Shown: piece by piece, positions 1 through 4,859 of the stretch
How positions within the stretch are numbered: position 1 is the first letter of the stretch
How the letters are laid out: every line of letters starts with the position of its first letter
Assembly: GCA_945901835.1 (NCBI GenBank)
Contig: CAMDMH010000321.1
Location: forward strand, 1-5,006
Reading direction: 5' to 3'
DNA from: Devosia equisanguinis
Lineage (GTDB): Bacteria > Pseudomonadota > Alphaproteobacteria > Rhizobiales > Hyphomicrobiaceae
DNA length: 5,006 nt
Translations under genes and position numbers: made by a program
The notes under the pieces: model-generated
What the model saw: only the letters and a program-made list of their open reading frames with translations
Told to the model about the DNA's origin: nothing
The model's database searches: none

Positions 1-989
1 CCGCTCGCCTTGATGACGACGGACCAGTCAGCGACTTCCTTCTCGATGAATTTGCCGAGCCATTCTGCGGAGCGCTGCTCCTTGGCTGCGCCTTTCACCG
101 ACAGCTTCTGGAAGCGGTCCTGCACCCAAGCCGTATCGAGCGCGTCCGCCGTCGCTTTATTGAGTTTGGCGACGATGTCGGCCGGCGTCGCCTTCGCCGC
201 TGCAAACGCGAACCACGCATAGGAATCGATCTTGAAGCCTTCCTCGAACGCGGTCGGAACCGACGGCGCGAACGGCGAGCGCTCCTTGGTCAGCACCGCC
301 AGCAGCTTGATCTGCTTGTTGTCGACGATCGGCATCGCCGCCGGCGCGAGCGAGCAGAAATAGTCGATCTGCCCCGCGATCATGTCCTGCAGCGCCGGCC
401 CCGACCCGCGATAGGGAACGTGCGCCGCTTCTCCGCCGATTGTCTGCGTGAGTTGCGAGCACGTGAGATGCGACGACGAGCCCAGGCTCGACGAGCCGAA
501 TTGCATCTTCTTGCCGTTCTCCTTCACGTAGGCCGCGAATTCCTTGAGGTTGTTCACCGGCAGCGTGTTCCTGGCGACGAGGATCAGCGCCATGTCGCCG
601 ACCAGCGCAACCGGCGCGAAATCCGTGATCGGATTGTACTGCGGGCTCTTGTAGAGCGTCTGGTTCTGCGCCAGCGTATCCGTGCTGCCGAGCAGGATCG
701 CGTAGCCGTTGGGCTCCGACCGTGCCACACGCGCGCTGCCCACCATGCCGCCGGCCCCACCGACGTTCTCGACCACGATCTGCTGGCCGAGCAACTCCGA
801 CATCCGCTGCGCCATGATCCGGCCGACCGCATCCGACGAGCTACCCGCTGCGAAAGGAACGATCATCGAGATATGCCGGCTCGGCCAAGCCTGAGCCAGA
901 GCCGCGCCGGACGGCAGGACTGCAGCGAAGCTCGCAAGCCAGGCCGCAGCCAAGGACGAAGACAGACGAGACGAGAGACGGAATTTCAC
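1..989 (-). CDS. Bug-family (TctC-like) periplasmic solute-binding protein, C-terminus cut by window edge
   Basis: The frame is open from a GTG at 989 to the left edge, giving 329 residues; the family is usually about 320-330, so only a few C-terminal codons should be missing. Residues 1-32 form a signal peptide: a basic start (KFRLSSR), an Ala-rich core and a likely cut after ALA before QAWP. The mature protein has the Bug hallmarks in order: IVPFAAGSSSDAVGRIMA (43-60), VENVGGAGGMVGSARVA (73-89), PNGYAILLGS (93-102), FGSSSLGSSSH (164-174), VPYRGSGPALQDMIAGQID (191-209) and PADIVAKLNKA (269-279). Such proteins capture carboxylates, often aromatic or dicarboxylic acids, in the periplasm for tripartite tricarboxylate transporters (TctAB) or for sensing; no TctA or TctB is visible here. 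It is divergent from the catabolic genes at 1236-3863, so their substrate may be its ligand (inference). In-frame ATGs at 1016 and 1010 are alternatives, but a strong Shine-Dalgarno favours the GTG. Confidence 0.93.
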   Translation of the reverse strand, partial: MKFRLSSRLSSSLAAAWLASFAAVLPSGAALAQAWPSRHISMIVPFAAGSSSDAVGRIMAQRMSELLGQQIVVENVGGAGGMVGSARVARSEPNGYAILLGSTDTLAQNQTLYKSPQYNPITDFAPVALVGDMALILVARNTLPVNNLKEFAAYVKENGKKMQFGSSSLGSSSHLTCSQLTQTIGGEAAHVPYRGSGPALQDMIAGQIDYFCSLAPAAMPIVDNKQIKLLAVLTKERSPFAPSVPTAFEEGFKIDSYAWFAFAAAKATPADIVAKLNKATADALDTAWVQDRFQKLSVKGAAKEQRSAEWLGKFIEKEVADWSVVIKAS

Positions 990-993
990 GAAA

Positions 994-1002
994 CCCCTCC
1001 TT
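994..1002 (-). promoter_or_regulatory. Strong ribosome-binding site choosing the GTG start of the Bug gene
   Basis: On the minus strand this reads AAGGAGGGG, and its AGGAGG core ends 6 bases before the GTG at 989. Two in-frame ATGs (1016 and 1010) lie upstream of or overlap the site; if they were used, the Shine-Dalgarno would be inside the coding region. The GTG also gives a compact signal peptide, which supports this choice. Confidence 0.75.
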
Positions 1003-1051
1003 TGGAGCATTTCCATTGTTCGCGGAACATCGCCAATAGAATATGCGCAAG

Positions 1052-1066
1052 GCAAGCCCGCTGCCA
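1052..1066 (-). promoter_or_regulatory. Candidate sigma-54 (-24/-12) promoter for the Bug gene
   Basis: The minus strand reads TGGCAGCGGGCTTGC. This matches the RpoN pattern TGGCACG-N4-TTGC at TGGCA and at TTGC, with the invariant GG and GC separated by exactly 10 bases. Transcription would start near 1040, leaving about 50 bases of leader before the GTG at 989. Its position and orientation fit, but in GC-rich DNA a single match can arise by chance, and no enhancer-binding activator gene is visible in the window. Confidence 0.38.
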
Positions 1067-1074
1067 GCCGAATA

Positions 1075-1102
1075 ATCGTGCACACACTGCCGCGCACACG
1101 AT
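1075..1102. promoter_or_regulatory. Candidate operator: ATCGTG-N16-CACGAT inverted repeat
   Basis: Perfect 6-base arms (1075-1080 and 1097-1102) flank a GC-rich spacer in the divergent region, directly upstream of the sigma-54-like element. It could be a binding site for a regulator serving both the Bug gene and the flavin reductase group. The arms are short and no regulator gene is in view, so this is only a candidate. Confidence 0.22.
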
Positions 1103-1163
1103 CAACCCGTACGCGCGCCAACGGCTGCGGCATCGCGCGCACGTTGCAAGCCCCCCAGCAACC

Positions 1164-1178
1164 TGCTTTCTAGAAGCA
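1164..1178. promoter_or_regulatory. Candidate operator: near-perfect palindrome TGCTTTCTAGAAGCA
   Basis: Removing one T leaves a perfect 14-base palindrome (TGCTT CTAG AAGCA). It lies 58 bases before the flavin reductase ATG and about 125-140 bases upstream of the predicted sigma-54 start site of the divergent Bug gene, a distance typical of enhancer sites. A short GTTGC/GCAAC inverted repeat (1143-1162) sits just to its left. The rest of the 990-1235 gap shows no gene and no convincing sigma-70 promoter. Confidence 0.28.
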
Positions 1179-1235
1179 ACACGACATCCAAAGTTCGCGG
1201 CCAGATCGCGGCCGGAATTCTCCAAGGACATCAGC

Positions 1236-1769
1236 ATGTCATTCTCCCCTGGCGAATTCCGTAAGGCCCTCGGCCTTTTCCCGACCGGCGTCGCCATCGT
1301 CTCCGGCCGCACCCCGGAAGGCCAGCTCCTCGGCATGACCGTGTCGTCGTTCAACTCCGTCTCGCTCGATCCCCCGCTTGTGCTGTTCTCGGTCGCTCGC
1401 AACGCGGCGAGCTTCGACGCCTGGCAGGCCATGCCGAAATACGGGATCAGCGTGCTCGCCCGCACCCAGGACGACCTGTCGACGCGGTTCGCCCGCAGCC
1501 AGTCCGACAAGTGGGCGATGGTCCACCCCGCCTATGGCCAGCACGACGTGCCGATGATCCCGGGCGCCCTGGTCGGTTTCGAATGCGAGCGCCACGCGGT
1601 CCACGACGGCGGCGACCACGCGATCTTCGTCGGCAAGGTCCTCGGCCTGAACGCCGTCGCCAACCACGAGACTGAGCCGCTCGTGTTCTTCGCCGGCCGA
1701 TATTGCGGCGTCAGACGGAGCGACGCCTCACCGTCCGAACTGGAGTTCAGGCTGCTACACGGCTGGTAA
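1236..1769 (+). CDS. Short-chain flavin reductase (flavin reductase-like FMN-binding domain, HpaC type)
   Basis: The protein has 177 residues, the normal length for stand-alone reductases of this family. Conserved blocks are EFRKALGLFPTGVAIVSG (7-24), GMTVSSFNSVSLDPPLVLFSV (33-53, the flavin-binding core), GDHAIFVGKVLGL (126-138) and EPLVFFAGRYCGV (147-159). Family members use NAD(P)H to reduce free FMN or FAD, which diffuses to a partner monooxygenase such as those hydroxylating aromatic rings; some members instead act as oxidoreductases on their own. No oxygenase partner is in this window, so it may be downstream elsewhere or lost to view on the left. The ATG at 1236 is preceded by AAGGA at 1223-1227 with 8 bases of spacing. 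The frame stays open far upstream, but that stretch lies antisense to the Bug gene and through the intergenic gap and has no family similarity. The next gene starts 132 bases downstream. Confidence 0.9.
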   Translation: MSFSPGEFRKALGLFPTGVAIVSGRTPEGQLLGMTVSSFNSVSLDPPLVLFSVARNAASFDAWQAMPKYGISVLARTQDDLSTRFARSQSDKWAMVHPAYGQHDVPMIPGALVGFECERHAVHDGGDHAIFVGKVLGLNAVANHETEPLVFFAGRYCGVRRSDASPSELEFRLLHGW

Positions 1770-1847
1770 CCAAATCGAAAAGGCGCAATTCGTCTCTCGA
1801 TCTTGACGCCCGCTCCGGACCGGCCCACAAGGGCGCGAAACGCCATT

Positions 1848-1890
1848 CCACTTTAGTCTGGTCACTTTTTGTGTGGCCACTTCAGTTTGG
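1848..1890 (+). repeat. Three imperfect 14-15 bp tandem repeats upstream of the aldolase gene
   Basis: The units are CCACTTTAGTCTGG (1848-1861), TCACTTTTTGTGTGG (1862-1876) and CCACTTCAGTTTGG (1877-1890). Units 1 and 3 differ at only two positions. The array is AT-richer than its surroundings, and the last unit overlaps the GGGGA ribosome-binding site (1889-1893) of the next gene. It could be a multi-site operator or the decayed end of an insertion sequence; multiple short terminal repeats are typical of IS21-type ends. No transposase remnant is visible. Confidence 0.6.
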
Positions 1891-1901
1891 GGACGCCGCG
1901 C

Positions 1902-2678
1902 ATGGCCGATATGAAGCTTCTTATGAACGACCTAGTCACCGCCAATCACATTCTCGCTAAAGAGAACGTTCTGGACAGCTTCGGCCACGTCTCGATCCGC
2001 CATCCCGAGAAGCCCGGCCACTTCATCATGTCGCGCGCCCGCGCGCCCGAGCAGTGCGAAATGCACGACCTGATGGAGTTCAAGCTCGACGGCACGATCG
2101 TCGGCCCCAACCCGCACCCGGGCAAACCCTACTCCGAGCGCTTTATCCATGGTGCGCTCTATGAGGCCCGCCCCGAAGTGAACTCGGTCGTCCACAACCA
2201 CTCGATCAGCGTCATTCCCTTCAGCGTCGTCAAGAGCGTCAAGCTGCGCCCCTTGATGCACATGGCAGGCCCCATCGGGGACGACATCAACGTCTGGGAT
2301 TCCGCGGCGAAGTTCGGCGACACCAATCTCCTGGTCACCTCGATGGAAATGGCCCGCGACATGGCCAAGTCGGTCGGCCCTCGCACCGTGTCGCTGCTGC
2401 GCGGCCACGGCTGCGTGGTGACAGCACTGTCGTTGCGCGAGGTCGTGTTCACGTCGATCTACCTCGAGATCAACGCCGGCATCCAGATGCAGGCGCTGCG
2501 CGTCGGCAACGAGGTGCAGTACCTCTCGAAAGGCGAAGTCGACATCATCACCAAGGGCCGCTCTGGCTTCACCTTCGAGCGCGGCTGGGAGAACTGGTGC
2601 AAGCGCGTCGGCCGCCCCTACTACCCGCAAGCGATGGACATGGGCGCCGGCTTCTCCCAGACAGACCCCAGCGGTTGA
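1902..2678 (+). CDS. Class II aldolase/adducin-family metalloenzyme (aldolase or decarboxylase)
   Basis: The protein has 258 residues, slightly longer than fuculose-1-phosphate aldolase and typical of the catabolic branch. The N-terminal helix and SFGHVSIRHPEKPGHFIMSR (26-45) match the family's phosphate/substrate-loop region. The metal site is complete: E79 in SERFIHGALYEARP (the position acting as general acid/base in FucA), H98 and H100 in VVHNHS, and H169 in LLRGHGCVV. Members cleave C-C bonds using a divalent metal: sugar-phosphate aldolases, and also decarboxylases such as those reported for dihydroxyphthalate. Its place between a flavin reductase and an ACMSD-type amidohydrolase favours a role in ring-acid catabolism over sugar metabolism (inference). 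The ATG at 1902 was chosen because GGGGA at 1889-1893 lies 8 bases upstream; in-frame ATGs at 1911 and 1923 are less well placed. A TTG at 1869 is also in frame but lies inside the tandem repeats. Confidence 0.9.
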   Translation: MADMKLLMNDLVTANHILAKENVLDSFGHVSIRHPEKPGHFIMSRARAPEQCEMHDLMEFKLDGTIVGPNPHPGKPYSERFIHGALYEARPEVNSVVHNHSISVIPFSVVKSVKLRPLMHMAGPIGDDINVWDSAAKFGDTNLLVTSMEMARDMAKSVGPRTVSLLRGHGCVVTALSLREVVFTSIYLEINAGIQMQALRVGNEVQYLSKGEVDIITKGRSGFTFERGWENWCKRVGRPYYPQAMDMGAGFSQTDPSG

Positions 2679-2681
2679 TTG

Positions 2682-2777
2682 CTCCCCTCCCCTTGATGGG
2701 GAAGGGGCGGGGTGACTTGCGACGCACGGGCAGATTGCCCCCCACCCCTGTCCCCTCCCCACGAAGGGGGAGGGGGA
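2682..2777. repeat. GC-rich palindromic intergenic element
   Basis: A left arm (2682-2714, starting CTCCCCTCCCCTTGATGGGG) is repeated in inverted form at 2738-2777 (ending CCCCACGAAGGGGGAGGGGG), around a roughly 23-base unrelated centre. Each arm contains its own small palindrome, so DNA or RNA could fold into a large branched hairpin. Elements of this style are scattered in many copies between genes in Bradyrhizobium and relatives and often give spurious PLPLRGEGTGVG-like peptides on translation. It fills most of the gap between the aldolase and amidohydrolase genes, where it may tune transcript stability or read-through. It has no T-tract, so it is not a classic terminator. Confidence 0.82.
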
Positions 2778-2834
2778 CCAAATAGCCAAGTCGCGCGCGA
2801 AAACGACGCATCCAACCCAAAACGAGGACCTTCC

Positions 2835-3863
2835 ATGCGCTACATCGACGCCTTCTGCCATTACTTCCCCAAGGGCCTTTGGGACAAGATTTCGACCCTG
2901 AAGGGCGCGGGAGAGGGCATCGGCAAGCGGATGGCTGGCGTGCCGGCGATCTATGATCTCGACGAGCGCCGCCGCGTTTGCGACATGTTCCGCACCAAGC
3001 ACAACTACAGTCAGGTGTTGTCGCTCGGCATGCCTCCGCTCGAAGCGATGGGCACGCCGGCCGAAGTCGAGGAACTGGCCAAGCTCGCCAACGACGGCCT
3101 CGCGGAGCTGTGCGCAAAGTACCCCGACTATTTCTCGGGCTGGCAGGCCTCGTTGCCGATGAACTCGCCGAACGCGGCGAAGGAACTGGAGCGCGCGGTC
3201 AAGCTCGGCACCAACGGCCTGCAGATCCACTCCAATATCAACGGCGATCCGCTCGACGACCCGAAGTACTTCCCCGTGCTGGAAACGGCCGCCAAGCTCG
3301 ATTGCCCGCTGTTCCTGCATCCCTCGCGCAGCGCCGGCGATCTCTCCGACTACAAGAACGAGTCGAAGTCGAAGTACGAGATCTGGTGGACGTTCGGCTG
3401 GCCCTATGAGACGTCGGCCGCGATGGCACGCCTCGTCTTCTCCGGCACGATGGACAAGCTGCCGAACCTGAAGGTTCTCGCGCACCATCTGGGCGCGATG
3501 GTTCCCTATTTCGAGGGCCGCGTCGGCCCCGGCTGGGATCAGCTCGGCAAGCGCACGCACGACGAGGATTACACGACGCTGCTGAAGAACATGAAGAAGC
3601 GGCCGCTCGAGTATTTCAAGAACGACTTCTTCGTCGACACCGCCGTGTTCGGCTCGACCGCTGCCACGAAGTGCGGCTTCGCGTTCTATCCGATCGACAA
3701 GATCCTGTTCGCTTCGGATTGCCCGTTCGACCCCGAGCGTGGCCCTGGCTACATCCGCGACACCATCGCGATCATGGAGAACCTCGGCCTCTCCAAGGAA
3801 GACATGGAGAAGGTCTGCCACAAGAACGCTGAGAAGCTGATGAAGATCAAGCCGCAGGCCTGA
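2835..3863 (+). CDS. Amidohydrolase-superfamily enzyme of the ACMSD/LigW group, with altered first metal ligand
   Basis: The protein has 342 residues, typical of the group of decarboxylases and hydrolases that includes aminocarboxymuconate-semialdehyde decarboxylase, 5-carboxyvanillate decarboxylase, gamma-resorcylate decarboxylase and oxalomesaconate hydratase. Visible features: IDAFCHYFP (4-12) at the end of strand 1, AIYDLDERRRVCDMF (38-52), NGLQIHSNINGDPLDDPKYFPVLE (127-150), the metal ligand H162 in LFLHPSR, the catalytic-type His in KVLAHHLGAMVPYFEGR (213-229, H217 or H218) and the metal ligand D295 in ILFASDCPFDPE. Relatives carry HxH or ExH in strand 1; here the first position is F7, leaving H9. 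A C-C decarboxylase or hydrolase acting on a ring acid or ring-cleavage product is the best guess. The ATG at 2835 has GAGGA at 2824-2828, spaced 6 bases. The in-frame upstream extension only translates the palindromic element and is not real. Confidence 0.92.
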   Translation: MRYIDAFCHYFPKGLWDKISTLKGAGEGIGKRMAGVPAIYDLDERRRVCDMFRTKHNYSQVLSLGMPPLEAMGTPAEVEELAKLANDGLAELCAKYPDYFSGWQASLPMNSPNAAKELERAVKLGTNGLQIHSNINGDPLDDPKYFPVLETAAKLDCPLFLHPSRSAGDLSDYKNESKSKYEIWWTFGWPYETSAAMARLVFSGTMDKLPNLKVLAHHLGAMVPYFEGRVGPGWDQLGKRTHDEDYTTLLKNMKKRPLEYFKNDFFVDTAVFGSTAATKCGFAFYPIDKILFASDCPFDPERGPGYIRDTIAIMENLGLSKEDMEKVCHKNAEKLMKIKPQA

Positions 3864-3901
3864 TCTCTCCCACCAGCGTTACACCGGCCATAGCCAACAG
3901 A

Positions 3902-3936
3902 GGGGGCGGATCACACGATCCGCTCCCCTTTCGTTT
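3902..3936 (+). terminator. Intrinsic terminator after the amidohydrolase gene
   Basis: The stem GGGGGCGGATC (3902-3912) pairs with GATCCGCTCCC (3917-3927) over 11 positions with one G-U pair and an ACAC loop. The T-rich stretch CTTTCGTTT follows. It starts 38 bases after the amidohydrolase stop and closes the rightward gene group. Confidence 0.82.
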
Positions 3937-3953
3937 GCGCCATGACGACACTG

Positions 3954-3979
3954 GCATGACCGGGCTCATGCTCGATGAG
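3954..3979. repeat. Two overlapping, mutually exclusive small hairpins
   Basis: GCATGA (3954-3959) can pair with TCATGC (3966-3971), or CTCAT (3965-3969) can pair with ATGAG (3975-3979); both cannot form at once. A separate 10-base palindrome, GGTCCGGACC, lies at 4057-4066. No ORF with support occupies 3937-4134, which is otherwise the upstream region of the small exported-protein gene. Function is unknown, and chance is possible for arms this short. Confidence 0.3.
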
Positions 3980-4134
3980 TATCGCTTCGATGCCCAGCCG
4001 GCATTTCATTTGAACCGCCCCGATCCCTAGTTTCATCGATGTCTGGAACGGAACTCGGTCCGGACCAGAACGAGGACACCCGAGCCATTCCGCCTTGGGC
4101 GTTCGCATCCAACCGAGAAACCAGAGATCCGACC

Positions 4135-4461
4135 ATGCGCAAGACATTCCTCAACCTGGCCACCGCGGCAGCCATCGGCCTGTTGGCTTCCGTTTCCATC
4201 GCCAACGCACAGCAGAAGGCCCCGTTCGACGGCAAGAAGTTCTTCGACGAGATCGCTTCCCGCGGCGTGAGCATGCCTGCCGGCTTCGACGACATCTCCG
4301 ATCGCGCGACCCAGAACAAGCAGTTCGACGGCAAGGCGTTCTTCGACGAACTGAGCAGCCGCGGCGTCAAGCTCCCGGCCGGCTTCGACGGCAACAAGTT
4401 CTTCGAGGAGATCGCCTCGCGCGGCGTTTCGATGCCTCCGATGGTCGTCATGAAGAAGTAG
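4135..4461 (+). CDS. Small exported protein with three FDGKxFFDEIxSRGV repeats, function unknown
   Basis: The protein has 108 residues and I do not recognise a named family. Residues 1-25 are a clear Sec signal peptide: MRK, a hydrophobic stretch LATAAAIGLLASVSIA and a cut after ANA before QQ, so the mature protein of about 83 residues is periplasmic or secreted. The mature part is almost entirely three repeats, starting at F31, F64 and F84, with consensus FDGKxFFDEIxSRGVxMP; a 12-residue polar linker (52-63) separates the first two, and the second runs directly into the third. There is no Cys, so no disulfides or lipobox. The start at 4135 was chosen because the signal peptide begins there; the upstream ribosome-binding site is weak, and the in-frame ATG at 4039 would bury the signal peptide behind 32 polar residues. 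Each repeat looks helical with aromatic and acidic faces, suggesting a small binding or structural role (inference). Confidence 0.82.
   Translation: MRKTFLNLATAAAIGLLASVSIANAQQKAPFDGKKFFDEIASRGVSMPAGFDDISDRATQNKQFDGKAFFDELSSRGVKLPAGFDGNKFFEEIASRGVSMPPMVVMKK
4225..4440 (+). repeat. Threefold internal coding repeat in the small exported protein
   Basis: Units lie at 4225-4287, 4324-4383 and 4384-4440. Their DNA is also alike (each opens TTCGACGGCAA and contains CGCGGCGT), so the copies arose by duplication, but synonymous differences (for example GCTTCC, AGCAGC and GCCTCG for the AS/SS pair) show that the duplication is not recent and that the protein sequence has been kept. Confidence 0.85.
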
Positions 4462-4474
4462 CACGCCCTATTTC

Positions 4475-4521
4475 GCCGCCGGCATCGCTTCTGCTGATCG
4501 CAGCGAGGGGATACCGGCGGC
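4475..4521 (+). terminator. Hairpin after the small exported-protein gene, possible terminator
   Basis: Outer arms GCCGCCGG (4475-4482) and CCGGCGGC (4514-4521) are perfectly complementary. Inside them, CTGC (4491-4494) pairs with GCAG (4500-4503) and TCG (4485-4487) with CGA (4504-4506). It starts 13 bases after the stop codon. There is no T-tract, so intrinsic termination is uncertain; it may instead protect the 3' end of the transcript. Confidence 0.42.
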
Positions 4522-4556
4522 TGCCTGCATCAGCCACCAGTCAGGCCCGAGGCGCT

Positions 4557-4859
4557 ATGTTGTTCGATCGAACTCTTTCCATGGCGTCGATGACGCTGCT
4601 CGCGTGCTCAGCACTTGGCGCTCCTCTCGCTGCCCAAAACACCGGCCGCGCCCGGCTCGAGCCTATCGCCGCCGCGAAGCCTGTGTCGTCTCCCACCAGC
4701 TCATTTGCGCCGATGCTGGCCCGCGTCATTCCCGCGGTCGTCACCATCAGGGTGACCACCGAGACCAAAGCCTCCGTGGAAATCAAGCCTGACGGCAATC
4801 CGGTCGCCGAGCCTAGCCCGCGTTTCTCACCCTATGCCACGGTGCAGTGCGAGACGTGA
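4557..4859 (+). pseudogene. Probable N-terminal remnant of a Do/HtrA-type periplasmic serine protease
   Basis: This 100-codon frame starts at an ATG preceded by GAGG (4549-4552). It has a signal peptide-like start (LSMASMTLLACSALGAPLAAQ) and then SSFAPMLARVIPAVVTIRVTTE (48-69), which closely resembles the segment that opens the trypsin-like domain of Do/HtrA proteases. Intact members have 350-500 residues, with catalytic His, Asp and Ser followed by PDZ domains. Here similarity fades after VEIKPDGNP (74-82), and the frame ends at TGA with none of the catalytic residues present. I checked the other two forward frames after 4830 and saw no continuation, so a deletion or rearrangement fits better than a single frameshift. 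A genuine small exported protein is the alternative. The call rests on one short motif. Confidence 0.55.

Noticed and set aside
10..462. Small frames at 10-222 (plus) and 157-462 (minus)
   Set aside because: They overlap the Bug coding sequence in other frames and lack ribosome-binding sites and motifs.
990..1016. ATG at 1016 or 1010 as the start of the Bug gene
   Set aside because: Both are in frame, but the strong AGGAGG at 996-1001 would then be inside the gene; it is ideally placed for the GTG at 989.
420..1235. In-frame upstream extension of the flavin reductase to a GTG at 420
   Set aside because: The extra 272 codons are antisense to the Bug gene, Arg-rich and without family similarity; AAGGA before the ATG at 1236 and the family's normal length support the short form.
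1803..1808. TTGACG as a -35 box for the aldolase gene
   Set aside because: No acceptable -10 hexamer sits at 16-18 bases spacing (CACAAG is found there).
2682..2777. CRISPR-like array
   Set aside because: There are only two arms, inverted relative to each other, with no direct repeats or regular spacers and no cas genes.
2712..2834. In-frame upstream extension of the amidohydrolase
   Set aside because: It merely translates the palindromic repeat (Pro/Gly-rich); a good ribosome-binding site precedes the ATG at 2835, and the metal-site strand starts there.
1932..3821. A 629-codon open frame on the minus strand across the aldolase and amidohydrolase genes
   Set aside because: It is antisense to two clear enzyme genes with intact motifs, passes through the palindromic intergenic element and has a low-complexity His/Arg/Val/Ala-rich composition, as expected for a shadow frame in GC-rich DNA.
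4095..4556. A 254-codon frame overlapping the small exported-protein gene and fused to the protease remnant
   Set aside because: Its first part is an Arg-rich shadow of the repeat protein; the protease-like segment has its own ATG and signal peptide at 4557.
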